Shown here: positions 31,657 through 39,570 of the stretch, piece after piece
Layout: every line of letters begins with the position of its first letter
How positions within the stretch are numbered: position 1 is the first letter of the stretch
Assembly: GCA_963736525.1 (NCBI GenBank)
Contig: CAVTPF010000013.1
Location: forward strand, 124,001 to 188,000
Direction of reading: 5' to 3'
Origin: Bog-473 sp963736525
Lineage (GTDB): Bacteria; Actinomycetota; Acidimicrobiia; Acidimicrobiales; RAAP-2
Length of the DNA stretch: 64,000 nucleotides
Program-made: the position numbers and the translations under genes
Notes under the pieces: model-generated
Database searches by the model: none
What the model saw: the letters and a program-made list of their open reading frames with translations, nothing else
Told to the model about the DNA's origin: nothing

Positions 31657-31674
31657 GGGTCGGCGCCCCGACCC
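31657..31674. terminator. GC hairpin between convergent genes
   Basis: GGGTCGG (31657-31663) and CCGACCC (31668-31674) form a perfect 7-bp stem with a 4-nt loop, exactly between the stops at 31643 and 31678. Likely a bidirectional terminator; no U-tract. Confidence 0.5.
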
Positions 31675-31677
31675 AGC

Positions 31678-32457
31678 TCACGCGCCGGCGATGACCCCGC
31701 TACCCGCGCCGCTCTTTCCGCGCGCACGCACGGCGGGGTGGGGGAGCGCCACCCCTTTTTGGCGCTGGAGCTCTCGCTCCCGCACGAGGGCCACGAACTG
31801 GTCGTACACCTTCTGCCCAACCATCTTGGTCAACTCGGCCTGCATCTCCTCGTAGACCGGCTTCTTCCCGACGAACGCCTCGGGCGACTCGGTGCACCAC
31901 CAGTGGAACTCGCGCCCGCCCTTGCCCCAGTGGCGCCGGTCCCACTGGCGGATGACGGACGTGACGTGGCCCTCGTCGTCGTCGACCTGGTCTTCCCGGC
32001 GTAGTGGGAGCTGCCAGCACACCTCGGGCTTGAGGGTCATCGGGTTGACGCCCCGCCGCACCGCGGCGATGTGAAAGGCGCATCCGGCCCCGGCGGCGAA
32101 GCCCGGGCGGTTGAGGAAGATGCACGCGTCGTCGACAAGCCGCGTCACCGTCTCGCCGTGCTTGTTGGTGTGGATGACGCTCTTCTTGACGCCGTGGTTC
32201 TGCCACTCCTCGGGTGAGAGTGTGGCGGCCACCTTCTCGACCCGCCGGGCGTCCTTCTTGTCGACGAGGTGGGCGCCGTAGCTGCAGCAACCCTGCACCA
32301 GCTCGGGCGCGGGTCCGGTGAGCACCCCCTGGCACCCGTTGCCGAAGATGCAGGTCCAATTGCTCGTGAGGAACGTGACGTCGAACACCCACGTTCGCTC
32401 CTCGTCCTCGTCTTCGAAGCTGATCCACTCGTGCGTGTCGATCGGTGTGCGCGCCAC
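31678..32457 (-). CDS. Cysteine-rich protein resembling YkgJ/DUF3109 metal-chelating families
   Basis: 259-residue protein of unknown function. The cysteine pattern CIFGNGC followed by GCCSYGAHL, then DDACIFLNRPG, GAGCAFHIAA and PEVCWQLPLR recalls YkgJ/DUF3109-type zinc- or iron-chelating proteins that hold CxxxC...CC clusters. The C-terminal third is helical and charged (KPVYEEMQAELTKMVGQ) and ends in a basic Gly/Ala tail. The GTG at 32457 is chosen because TAACGT lies 8 nt upstream; the longer frame to 32508 has no support. It has its own promoter and is not obviously operonic. Without a profile search the family is only a suggestion. Confidence 0.72.
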   Translation of the reverse strand: MARTPIDTHEWISFEDEDEERTWVFDVTFLTSNWTCIFGNGCQGVLTGPAPELVQGCCSYGAHLVDKKDARRVEKVAATLSPEEWQNHGVKKSVIHTNKHGETVTRLVDDACIFLNRPGFAAGAGCAFHIAAVRRGVNPMTLKPEVCWQLPLRREDQVDDDEGHVTSVIRQWDRRHWGKGGREFHWWCTESPEAFVGKKPVYEEMQAELTKMVGQKVYDQFVALVRERELQRQKGVALPHPAVRARGKSGAGSGVIAGA

Positions 32458-32465
32458 GGTCAGGC

Positions 32466-32471
32466 ACGTTA
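32466..32471 (-). promoter_or_regulatory. Leaderless -10 box of the cysteine-rich protein gene
   Basis: Minus-strand TAACGT, 8 nt before the GTG at 32457. It sets the start codon. Confidence 0.5.
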
Positions 32472-32709
32472 CAGCGTCGCACCGGGGACCCGATGCGACG
32501 TCACGCACGCGTTCACTCGCACGTCACGCGGCGCGCCGGCGGATGTGGGTCACCCATCCCGCCGGCCTCGTCGCGCGCCGCGGCGGGGGCCGGACCCGGG
32601 CCGCCGGACGACAGCACGGCGACGCCCGGACCAGGGGCGAAGTCCGGCCCGTCCGCCCTCGACGCCGAATGCCCCGGGGCCGTTGGCCGAATGGGGATGG
32701 GCGAGCCCG

Positions 32710-32715
32710 TAGACT
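32710..32715 (+). promoter_or_regulatory. Leaderless -10 box of nfu
   Basis: TAGACT is 6 nt before the ATG at 32722; identical hexamer and spacing to the 14501 gene. Confidence 0.58.
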
Positions 32716-32721
32716 CGTCGT

Positions 32722-33381
32722 ATGGCAACGACCACCGAAGATCTCAAGGCGACATCCCCAGTCGTGACGCTGACGCCCGAGGCGTACAAAGTCGTCCGGG
32801 AGGCGATGGACCAGGAGCCCGATCCGGGCAGCCTGGCCCTGTGGCTGGAGGTACGCGGGGTACAGGCCGGGTCGTTCGTCTACGACCTGTACTTCCAGGC
32901 GACCTCCGATGCCGACGAGGGCGATGCGCGCCACGCGCAGGAGGAAATCGACGTCATCGTGCCGGTCGGCAGCATCGAGCGGTTGCGCGGAGCGCGCCTC
33001 GAGTGGTCCGAGGAGGGCGGTGGGGGCCTGGTGCTGGTCAACCCGAACACGCCGGCACCGGAGGAGGCCGCACCGGGCGTCCCGGCCGAGGTGCTGGCCA
33101 TGGGCATCGCAGGGCCGTTGGCCCAGCGGGTCGTCGCCGTCTTGGAACAGGCGGTGAATCCCTCCATCGCGAGCCACGGCGGTCGGGCCGACCTCGTCGC
33201 GCTGAACGAGGAGGACGGCACCGCGTACCTGCGCCTCTCGGGCGGTTGCCAGGGTTGCGCCATGTCACAGATGACGCTGCGCCAGGGGATCGAGACGGCG
33301 CTGTTGGAGGAGGTTCCCGAGCTCACTCGGGTGCTCGACGTGACCGACCACGGCAGCGGAGAGAACCCCTTCTACGCCTGA
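32722..33381 (+). CDS. nfu: NfuA-type Fe-S cluster carrier protein
   Basis: Iron-sulfur scaffold/carrier of 219 residues. The C-terminal Nfu domain (about 130-210) holds the [4Fe-4S]-binding pair in SGGCQGCAMSQMTLRQGIE, shared between two subunits. The N-terminal ~100 residues look like an A-type carrier fold (LTPEAYKVVREAMDQ, VRGVQAGSFVYDLYF) but carry no cysteines, as in E. coli NfuA, where this part is a degenerate targeting domain. It delivers clusters to apo-enzymes in the cytoplasm. No other isc/suf gene is nearby; the Rrf2 regulator is 24 kb away. It is leaderless. Confidence 0.9.
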   Translation: MATTTEDLKATSPVVTLTPEAYKVVREAMDQEPDPGSLALWLEVRGVQAGSFVYDLYFQATSDADEGDARHAQEEIDVIVPVGSIERLRGARLEWSEEGGGGLVLVNPNTPAPEEAAPGVPAEVLAMGIAGPLAQRVVAVLEQAVNPSIASHGGRADLVALNEEDGTAYLRLSGGCQGCAMSQMTLRQGIETALLEEVPELTRVLDVTDHGSGENPFYA

Positions 33382-33412
33382 TCAGAGCTTCGGGCGCCCC
33401 TCGGGCGTCCGG

Positions 33413-33418
33413 TAGCGT
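33413..33418 (+). promoter_or_regulatory. Leaderless -10 box of aroC
   Basis: TAGCGT is 7 nt before the GTG at 33426, fixing the aroC start and probably driving the aro-efp-nusB run. Confidence 0.55.
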
Positions 33419-33425
33419 GGCTGTT

Positions 33426-34637
33426 GTGCTGCGCTTTTTGACTGCCGGCGAGTCCCACGGACGCGCCCTCGTCGTCATCGTCGAGGGGCTCCCGGCGGGC
33501 CTGCCTGTCGAGGTGGCGGACATCGCCGACGAGCTGGCGCGCCGGCGCCTGGGCTATGGGCGTGGTCCCCGCATGCGTTTCGAGGCGGACGAGATCACCC
33601 TGCTCGGCGGCATCCGCCACGGTCGCACGCTCGGTTCACCCGTCGCCATAGAGATCGCCAACACCGAGTGGCCCAAGTGGACGGAGGAGATGTCGCCGGA
33701 GCCAGGCGCGCCGTCGAAGGTGCTGACCCAGCCCCGGCCGGGCCACGCCGACCTGCCCGGGATGCTCAAGTACGGATTCGAGGACGCCCGCGACGTGTTG
33801 GAGCGGGCCTCGGCCCGGGAGACGGCTGCCCGTGTGGCCGCCGGGACGCTGGCCAAGCTGTTGCTGACGCATCTCGGGGTGTCCATCGTGAGCCACGTCG
33901 TGGCCCTGGGCGATGCCACCACGGGGCCCGAGAGCACCCGGCCCGGCCCGAGTGACCTGCACAAGGTCGACGAGAGCGCCGTGCGCTGCTTCGACACGGT
34001 GGCGGAGGAGGCGATGATCGCCGCCGTGAAGGCGGCGGCCAAAGAGGGGGACTCCCTCGGCGGCGTCGCCGAGGTCCTCGCCTACGGCGTGCCGGTCGGC
34101 CTGGGCAGCCACGTGCACTGGGATCGCAAGCTCGACGCCAACCTCGCCCAGGCGCTGATGTCGATCCAGGCCGTCAAGGCGGTGGAGATCGGCGACGGGT
34201 GGGACAACGCCACGCGCCGGGGATCGGAGGCACACGACGCGATCCTCTACGACGAAGCAGAGGGCTACGTCCGCCCGACCGACCGCGCCGGAGGGATCGA
34301 GGGGGGCATCTCCAACGGCGCCCTGCTCGTGGCGCGGGTGGCGATGAAGCCCCTCGCCACGCTGAACCGGCCCGTGCTCCAGACCGTCGACGTCGTCACC
34401 AAGGAGTCGACGGTGAGCTTCCGCGAGCGGACGGACGTGACGGCGGTGCCCGCCATGGGTGTCGTCGCCGAGTCCATGACGGCGCTCGTGTTGGCCAACG
34501 AGGCCCTGCGCAAGTTCGGCGGTGACTCGCTCGCCGAGGTCGTGCGCAACCGCGACGGGTTCGTCGCTGCGCTCGGCGCGACACCGTCGGCCGCGGCCGG
34601 CGGCACCGGTCCGGCTGCGGGCCGTGCGGCGCGATGA
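33426..34637 (+). CDS. aroC: Chorismate synthase
   Basis: FMN-dependent enzyme converting EPSP to chorismate, the last shikimate step. Signature segments are LTAGESHGRALVVIVEGLPAG at the N-terminus, RRLGYGRGPRM, RPGHADLPGMLKYG, ARETAARVAAG, and the C-terminal RTDVTAVPAMGVVAE. All three PROSITE-type signatures of the family are visible. Length is 403. The GTG at 33426 is preceded by a -10 box and no ribosome-binding site. It overlaps aroK by ATGA and starts the aroC-aroK-aroB-aroQ series. Chorismate also supplies the menaquinone genes earlier in the window. Confidence 0.96.
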   Translation: MLRFLTAGESHGRALVVIVEGLPAGLPVEVADIADELARRRLGYGRGPRMRFEADEITLLGGIRHGRTLGSPVAIEIANTEWPKWTEEMSPEPGAPSKVLTQPRPGHADLPGMLKYGFEDARDVLERASARETAARVAAGTLAKLLLTHLGVSIVSHVVALGDATTGPESTRPGPSDLHKVDESAVRCFDTVAEEAMIAAVKAAAKEGDSLGGVAEVLAYGVPVGLGSHVHWDRKLDANLAQALMSIQAVKAVEIGDGWDNATRRGSEAHDAILYDEAEGYVRPTDRAGGIEGGISNGALLVARVAMKPLATLNRPVLQTVDVVTKESTVSFRERTDVTAVPAMGVVAESMTALVLANEALRKFGGDSLAEVVRNRDGFVAALGATPSAAAGGTGPAAGRAAR

Positions 34638-35191
34638 CGCCTCGCATCCTGCTCGTCGGGATGATGGGTGCCGGCAAGACGACCACGGGCAAGCTCGTGG
34701 CGCGGAGCCTCGGCTGGGGGTATCGCGACTCGGACGCCGACGTCGAGGCGGCCACCGGCCTCACGGTGCCGGAGCTCTTCGCTCGCGACGGCGAAGGGGT
34801 CTTCCGCCAGGCGGAGGCCGACGTGCTGGCCGACGCGTGCGCCGACCATGCCCCCTCGGTCGTCTCGGTGGCGGGTGGCGCCGTTCTGAGCCCCGGCAAC
34901 CGTCGGCGCATTGCGGCCAGCGGCACCGTCGTGTGGCTCCGGGCGCGGCCCGAGACCCTGGCGCGCCGCGTGGGCGACGGGGTGGGACGGCCACTGTTGG
35001 GCGACGACCCGGCGGGTGCCATGCTCCGCCTGAGCCAGGCGCGCGCCCCCTTCTACGAGGAGCTGGCGGATCTCGTCATCGACGTCGACGAGCTCGCACC
35101 CGAAGAGGTCGCCCGCCGCATCCTCTCGGCGGTGGACCCGGCCGGGAGCGGGGATCCGCCCGCGGCCGAGGCCGCGACCCGGGTGGAGTGA
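34634..35191 (+). CDS. aroK: Shikimate kinase
   Basis: P-loop kinase phosphorylating shikimate at the 3-hydroxyl with ATP. The Walker A motif GMMGAGKTT is near residues 9-17. The DSDADVEAATGLTVPELF segment carries the DxD shikimate/Mg contacts. EGVFRQAEADVLAD, SVAGGAVLSPGNR and the lid GVGRPLLGDDP follow in family order. Length 185 is normal, with a short Ala/Glu-rich tail. The ATG overlaps the aroC stop. It is followed after 6 bp by aroB. Confidence 0.95.
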   Translation: MTPRILLVGMMGAGKTTTGKLVARSLGWGYRDSDADVEAATGLTVPELFARDGEGVFRQAEADVLADACADHAPSVVSVAGGAVLSPGNRRRIAASGTVVWLRARPETLARRVGDGVGRPLLGDDPAGAMLRLSQARAPFYEELADLVIDVDELAPEEVARRILSAVDPAGSGDPPAAEAATRVE

Positions 35192-35197
35192 CGACGG

Positions 35198-36238
35198 ATG
35201 CGTGCCCTCTCGGTCGACCTTGCCGAGCGCTCCTACCCCGTGCTGGTCGGGTCCGGCGCCCGCCACGAGGTGGCGCGCTTCGTGCCGCCGAGTGCGCGGT
35301 CCGCGGTGATCGTGACCCAACAGGCGATCAAGGACGCGGGCCTGGTGGAGGGGTTGGACCCCGGGGTCCCGAGCCGTCTCTGCATCATCCCCGACGGAGA
35401 GGACGCCAAGTCCCTCGCCACGGTGGAGACGCTCGCCCGCCAGTTCGCACGGGCGGGCCTCTCCCGGGCTGACGTCGTGGTTGCCGTCGGCGGTGGCGTC
35501 GTGACCGACGTGGCCGGCTTCGCGGCCGCCACCTACCACCGCGGCACGGCATACGTGAACGTGGCCACCTCCCTCCTGGCCCAGGTCGACGCCGCCATCG
35601 GCGGGAAGACCGGCGTCAACCTGCCGGAGGGCAAGAACCTCGTCGGCGCCTTCTGGCAGCCCAACGCGGTGTTCTGCGACACCGAGGCCCTGGGTACGCT
35701 GCCGCCCCGCGAGTGGGCCTGCGGCCGGGGTGAGATCGCGAAATACGCCTTCTTGGGTGAGCCGCCGCGGGCCGACCAGCCAATCGAGGAGCAGGTGGCG
35801 CGCTGTGTGGGCATAAAGGCGGCCGTCGTCGCCGAGGACGAGCGCGAAGGGGGCCGGCGCATGATCCTCAACTACGGCCACACCCTGGCCCACGCGCTCG
35901 AGGGTGCGGCGCTGGCCGACCACCACGACTGGGACCTGCGCCACGGCGAGGCCGTGGCCATCGGGCTGCTCTTCGCCGCCCTATTGGCCCAACGCCTCGG
36001 CCGCATCGACCCGGAACGGGTCGAGGAGCACCGTCGCATCATCGGGAGCTTCGACCTCTCGAGCGACCTGCCACCCGGTGCCGACGCCGTGGAGCTGGTC
36101 ACCTTCATGGGCCGCGACAAGAAGGCGCAGCAGGATCTCACGTTCGTGCTCGACGGGCCGGACGGGGTCGAGGCGGTGCGCGGTGTGGCCCGTGCCGACG
36201 TGGTCGCTACCCTGGCTGACATGGGTGCCCGCTCGTGA
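35198..36238 (+). CDS. aroB: 3-dehydroquinate synthase
   Basis: NAD- and Zn-dependent enzyme making 3-dehydroquinate from DAHP. The NAD-binding core has VVAVGGGVVTDVAGFAAATYH; the active-site stretch is IGGKTGVNLPEGKNLVGAFW. Zinc ligands are in the glutamate of RGEIAKYAFLG and histidines of NYGHTLAHALEG and LRHGEAVAIG. Length is 346. GGAG near 35184 gives a usable ribosome-binding site for the ATG at 35198. It overlaps aroQ by GTGA. aroB, aroC, aroK and aroQ here account for four of the seven shikimate steps. Confidence 0.96.
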   Translation: MRALSVDLAERSYPVLVGSGARHEVARFVPPSARSAVIVTQQAIKDAGLVEGLDPGVPSRLCIIPDGEDAKSLATVETLARQFARAGLSRADVVVAVGGGVVTDVAGFAAATYHRGTAYVNVATSLLAQVDAAIGGKTGVNLPEGKNLVGAFWQPNAVFCDTEALGTLPPREWACGRGEIAKYAFLGEPPRADQPIEEQVARCVGIKAAVVAEDEREGGRRMILNYGHTLAHALEGAALADHHDWDLRHGEAVAIGLLFAALLAQRLGRIDPERVEEHRRIIGSFDLSSDLPPGADAVELVTFMGRDKKAQQDLTFVLDGPDGVEAVRGVARADVVATLADMGARS

Positions 36239-36675
36239 GCCTCGTCCTGCTCCTCTCGGGGCCGAACCTGAACCTGCTCGGCGAGCGCGAGCCCGAGGTC
36301 TACGGGACCGACACGCTGGCGGACCATGTCACGCGGGCCGAGTCCGCCGCGGACCGGCTCGGGTTGGAGTTCGAGCACCTGCAGACCAACCACGAGGGCG
36401 AGCTCATAGAGGCCGTGCACCGCGCGCGGGGGAGCGCGGACGCGCTGGTGATCAACGCCGGCGCGCTGAGCCACACGTCGTGGTCGCTGCACGACGCGGT
36501 GGCGGCGTTCGACGGGCCGGTCGTCGAACTGCATATCTCGAACCCCGCGGCCCGTGAGCCCTTCCGTCATACCTCGGTGCTCGCTCCGGTGTCGTCGGGT
36601 GTCATCGCCGGCTTTGGCGGCCTCGGCTACGAGCTCGCCATGGACGCCGTGGCCGCACTACTGAAGGGAGCCTGA
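36235..36675 (+). CDS. aroQ: Type II 3-dehydroquinate dehydratase
   Basis: Dodecameric dehydratase converting 3-dehydroquinate to 3-dehydroshikimate. The start LLLSGPNLNLLGEREPEVYG contains the signature with the catalytic tyrosine. QTNHEGELIEAVHRARG, VINAGALSHTSWSLHDA and ELHISNPAAREPFRHTS are conserved active-site blocks. Length 146 is typical of type II enzymes. The GTG at 36235 overlaps the aroB stop, so it is tightly coupled to aroB. Confidence 0.96.
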   Translation: MSLVLLLSGPNLNLLGEREPEVYGTDTLADHVTRAESAADRLGLEFEHLQTNHEGELIEAVHRARGSADALVINAGALSHTSWSLHDAVAAFDGPVVELHISNPAAREPFRHTSVLAPVSSGVIAGFGGLGYELAMDAVAALLKGA

Positions 36676-36682
36676 GCCGCGC

Positions 36683-37888
36683 ATGAGCACCACAACCCGT
36701 TCCGCCACGTCCGCGGACGCCGCCGGTCGCATCCCGCCGCGCCCCAACCCCTACGCGCCCGGCAGTACGCCGCTCCCGCCGATCACGGTGACCGGGCGGC
36801 TCGAGCGCCTGCGGGACTCGTTCGAGGAGCACGGGATCGACGCCCTGGTCGTGACGACGCTGGCCAACATCCGCTACCTGACCGGGTTCTCCGGTTCGGC
36901 CGGCGTGCTCACCGTCACCCGCACTGGAGCGCTGCTCACCACCGACGGCCGCTACCGGACCCAGTCCGCGGAACAGATCGACAAAGCCGGTGCGGGCGGC
37001 CAGGTCGACCTTGCGATCGGGCCCGTGTCCGAGCAGCGCACAGCGGCCCAGGCCGCGCTCTCGGGCGCCGACGCGGCGCGGATCGGGCTCGAGGCGGACA
37101 ACGTGCGCTGGAGCGCCCAGCGCGCCTGGGCCGACCTCCTCGGGGCGGACAAGCTCGTGGCCACGTCCAACGCGGTGGAAGCCCTGCGGGAGAGGAAGGA
37201 CGCGGCCGAGATCGCCCGCATGGAGCGGGCCGCGGCGATCGCCGACGCCGCCCTCTTCGAGGTACTCCCGCTCTTGAGCCAGGGCGTCACCGAGGAGCAC
37301 TTCGCGCTGCAGCTCGACACCGCCATGCGGAGGGGAGGGGCCGAGAGCACCGCCTTCGAGACCATCGTGGCTGCCGGCGAGAACTCGGCCAAGCCCCACC
37401 ACCACCCCGGCTCTCGCCGCATTGAGGAGGGCGACCCCGTCGTGGTCGACTTCGGCGCCACCTTCGAGGGCTACCGCTCCGACATGACACGCACGTTCTG
37501 CGTGGGCCAGGAGCCGGCGGGCGAGCTCGCCCGGATCTTCGAGGTCGTCCGCACCTCCCAGGCGGCCGGCGCCGAGGCCGTCCGCCCGGGCATCAGCGCC
37601 AAGGAGGTCGACGACGTCTGCCGGCAGATCATCGCCGAAGCCGGCTGGGCCGAGCGCTTCGAGCACGGAACGGGGCACGGCGTCGGGCTCGACATCCACG
37701 AGGCACCGACGGTGAGCCAATTGGGCACTGCTATCCTCGCCCCCGGCTTCGTCGTCACGGTCGAGCCCGGTGTCTACGTTCCCGGGCACGGCGGTGTCCG
37801 TGTCGAGGACACACTGGTCGTGACCGAGGACGGCGCCCGCCCTCTCACCCGATTCACAAAGGACATCCATGGCAGTCTCGACCAATGA
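36683..37888 (+). CDS. Xaa-Pro aminopeptidase-like M24 metallopeptidase
   Basis: Pita-bread-fold metalloprotease of 401 residues that removes the N-terminal residue before proline or splits Xaa-Pro dipeptides. The creatinase-like N-terminal domain (about 30-165) has LTGFSGSAGVLTVT. The M24 catalytic domain holds the metal ligands in VVVDFGATFEGYRSDMTRTF (two Asp), GHGVGLDIHEAP (His), VTVEPGVYVPG (Glu) and GGVRVEDTLVVTEDG (Glu). Its position between aroQ and efp is the conserved actinobacterial arrangement. The 3' end overlaps efp by 20 bp. Whether it is a PepP- or PepQ-type enzyme cannot be decided. Confidence 0.92.
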   Translation: MSTTTRSATSADAAGRIPPRPNPYAPGSTPLPPITVTGRLERLRDSFEEHGIDALVVTTLANIRYLTGFSGSAGVLTVTRTGALLTTDGRYRTQSAEQIDKAGAGGQVDLAIGPVSEQRTAAQAALSGADAARIGLEADNVRWSAQRAWADLLGADKLVATSNAVEALRERKDAAEIARMERAAAIADAALFEVLPLLSQGVTEEHFALQLDTAMRRGGAESTAFETIVAAGENSAKPHHHPGSRRIEEGDPVVVDFGATFEGYRSDMTRTFCVGQEPAGELARIFEVVRTSQAAGAEAVRPGISAKEVDDVCRQIIAEAGWAERFEHGTGHGVGLDIHEAPTVSQLGTAILAPGFVVTVEPGVYVPGHGGVRVEDTLVVTEDGARPLTRFTKDIHGSLDQ

Positions 37889-38429
37889 CCTGAAGAACGG
37901 CATGAGCCTGAACCTTCCCGAGGGTCTGTTCAGCGTCGTCGAGTTCCAGCACGTCAAGCCGGGCAAGGGCGGCGCCTTCGTCCGCACCAAGCTCAAGAAC
38001 CTCCGGAGCGGGGCGGTGATCGAGCGCACCTACCGGGCGGACGAGAAGCTGGACCAGGCGATCATCGAGAAGCGCGACATGCAGTTCCTCTACAGGGACG
38101 GTGCCGACTACGTGTTCATGGACACGACGACCTACGAGCAGATGACCGCGGCGCCCGAGTTGCTCGGCGACGCGCCCAACTACCTCAAGGAAGGCGACGA
38201 GGCCAACCTGCAGATGTACAACGGCGAGATCGTCGGGGTGGACCTGCCCGCTGCGGTGGAGCTGACGGTGACCGAGACCGAGCCGGGCATCCAGGGAGAT
38301 CGCGTGTCGGGTGCCCGCAAGCCGGCGACGCTGCAGACCGGTCTCGTGGTGCAGGTGCCCCTGTTCGTGAACACCGGCGACGTCCTCAAGATCGACACCC
38401 GCTCCGGCGAGTACCTGACCCGGGCCTGA
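37869..38429 (+). CDS. efp: Elongation factor P
   Basis: Translation factor that rescues ribosomes stalled at polyproline, mimicking tRNA. The three OB-like domains are present in 186 residues. The domain I loop reads VKPGKGGAFVRTKLKNL, with Lys33 at the tip (the position modified in E. coli; no modification genes are seen here). The C-terminal signature QGDRVSGARKPATLQTGLVV matches the family. AAGGA lies about 5 nt before the ATG at 37869, inside the peptidase gene. The window contains several Pro-rich proteins, such as the RDD protein, that would need it. Confidence 0.97.
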   Translation: MAVSTNDLKNGMSLNLPEGLFSVVEFQHVKPGKGGAFVRTKLKNLRSGAVIERTYRADEKLDQAIIEKRDMQFLYRDGADYVFMDTTTYEQMTAAPELLGDAPNYLKEGDEANLQMYNGEIVGVDLPAAVELTVTETEPGIQGDRVSGARKPATLQTGLVVQVPLFVNTGDVLKIDTRSGEYLTRA

Positions 38430-38489
38430 GGCCCGGTCGGGCCGAGTCACCACGGGCCGGGCCGGGACAGAACAGGACAGGAACCCGAC

Positions 38490-38897
38490 GTGACCGACGA
38501 CGCCCCCCGCCACCAGCAACGGGAGCGGGCGCTCTCGCTGCTCTACGAGGCCGAGCTCAAGGGCGCCCCCCCGCTCGACGTGATCGACGCCCTCCCGGTA
38601 CCGCCCGACCCCTACGTGCGCACCCTCGTCACCCAGGCCGTGGCCACCCGCGACGAGGCCGACCGCCGTATCGCCGCCGCCTCGGTGGGGTGGCCGCTCG
38701 ACCGCATGGCGGTCATCGACCGCATCGTGCTGCGCCTGGCGGTGGCCGAGCTTTTGGACCCCGACGGCCCGCCCGTGGCGGTCGTCATCGACGAGGCGGT
38801 CGAGCTCGTCAAGGAGTACTCGACCGACGAATCCGGCGGTTTCGTCAACGGAGTCCTCTCCGCGATCGTGGCCGGACTGGCGCCATCGCCGTCCTGA
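38490..38897 (+). CDS. nusB: Transcription antitermination factor NusB
   Basis: All-helical RNA-binding protein of 135 residues that with NusE/S10 binds boxA in rRNA leaders. QQRERALSLLYEAELKG is the N-terminal helix with the RNA-contacting arginines. DRMAVIDRIVLRLAVAELL and VVIDEAVELVKEYSTDESGG are the conserved C-terminal segments. The GTG at 38490 has AGGA about 12 nt upstream. It follows efp by 60 bp, the usual order in actinobacteria, and is probably the last gene of the aro-efp transcript, since a new promoter occurs before pyrR. Confidence 0.94.
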   Translation: MTDDAPRHQQRERALSLLYEAELKGAPPLDVIDALPVPPDPYVRTLVTQAVATRDEADRRIAAASVGWPLDRMAVIDRIVLRLAVAELLDPDGPPVAVVIDEAVELVKEYSTDESGGFVNGVLSAIVAGLAPSPS

Positions 38898-38939
38898 CCA
38901 CCGCCCCGACCGCCCGGCCCGCACCGGGCCCGGCCGCGC

Positions 38940-38945
38940 TAGAGT
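38940..38945 (+). promoter_or_regulatory. -10 box of the pyr operon
   Basis: TAGAGT would start transcription near 38952, just ahead of the PyrR-binding hairpin, giving a leader of about 46 nt to the pyrR start. No clear -35. Confidence 0.45.
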
Positions 38946-38955
38946 TGTCATCTGA

Positions 38956-38986
38956 CCGTGAAGTGAGTCCCGTGAGGCTCACACGG
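38956..38986 (+). promoter_or_regulatory. PyrR-binding RNA loop in the pyr leader
   Basis: The RNA folds as CCGU-GAA bulge-GUGAG, then a loop, then CUCAC-ACGG. The segment at 38966-38979 fits the PyrR consensus ARUCCNGNGAGGYU at every position. The hairpin ends a few bases before the AGGAGGAG ribosome-binding site of pyrR. There is no terminator after it, so UMP-bound PyrR probably blocks translation initiation, as shown for mycobacteria, rather than attenuating transcription. Confidence 0.8.
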
Positions 38987-38997
38987 CAGGAGGAGCA

Positions 38998-39570
38998 GTG
39001 GCCGAACGCGAACGCAGTCACACGCGGCCCCTCGGGGGCGTGTTCGTCGCCCACTCCCAGGTCCTCACGTCCGCCGACGTCCACCGCGCCCTGACCCGGA
39101 TGTCGCACGAGATCGTCGAGCGCAACGGCGGCGTGACCAACGTCGTCCTGATCGGGCTCCAGACGGGCGGCGTCCCCCTCGCCGCCAAGATGGCCGAGAT
39201 ACTGCGCCAGATCGAGGGCACCGACACGCTCGACGTCGGGAGCCTCGACGTGGCCTTCTACCGCGACGACATCGGCCTGCGCCCCGTCCTCCCCGAGGCG
39301 GTCACGGACATCCCGGTCGACCTGGCGGGGCGGGTCGTCGTGCTGGTCGACGACGTCCTCTTCACCGGGCGCACCATCCGGGCGGCGCTCAACGCCCTGA
39401 ACGACTTCGGCCGCGCCCGGGCCGTCCAGCTGGCCGTCATGATCGACCGCGGCCACCGGGAGCTGCCCATCCGCCCCGACTACGTCGGCAAGAACCTCCC
39501 GACCCGCCGGGAGGAGATGGTCGACGTCGGCGAGGACGGCGTCTGGATCGGCACGTTGGAGGACAAGTGA
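38998..39570 (+). CDS. pyrR: Bifunctional pyr operon regulator / uracil phosphoribosyltransferase PyrR
   Basis: RNA-binding regulator of pyrimidine genes with weak UPRTase activity (190 residues). The PRPP-binding loop is VVLVDDVLFTGRTIRAAL. QTGGVPLAAKMAEIL and YRDDIGLRPVLPE are PyrR-specific segments, and the C-terminal DRGHRELPIRPDYVGKNLPT is the RNA-binding/PyrR signature. A strong AGGAGGAG lies 4-5 nt before the GTG at 38998. The matching RNA target is in its own leader. The stop overlaps pyrB by GTGA. Confidence 0.96.
   Translation: MAERERSHTRPLGGVFVAHSQVLTSADVHRALTRMSHEIVERNGGVTNVVLIGLQTGGVPLAAKMAEILRQIEGTDTLDVGSLDVAFYRDDIGLRPVLPEAVTDIPVDLAGRVVVLVDDVLFTGRTIRAALNALNDFGRARAVQLAVMIDRGHRELPIRPDYVGKNLPTRREEMVDVGEDGVWIGTLEDK

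Noticed and set aside
38430..38443. GGCCCGGTCGGGCC palindrome after efp as a terminator
   Set aside because: With only a 2-nt loop unless the stem is shortened to 5 bp, and no U-tract, it is not distinguishable from GC-rich background.
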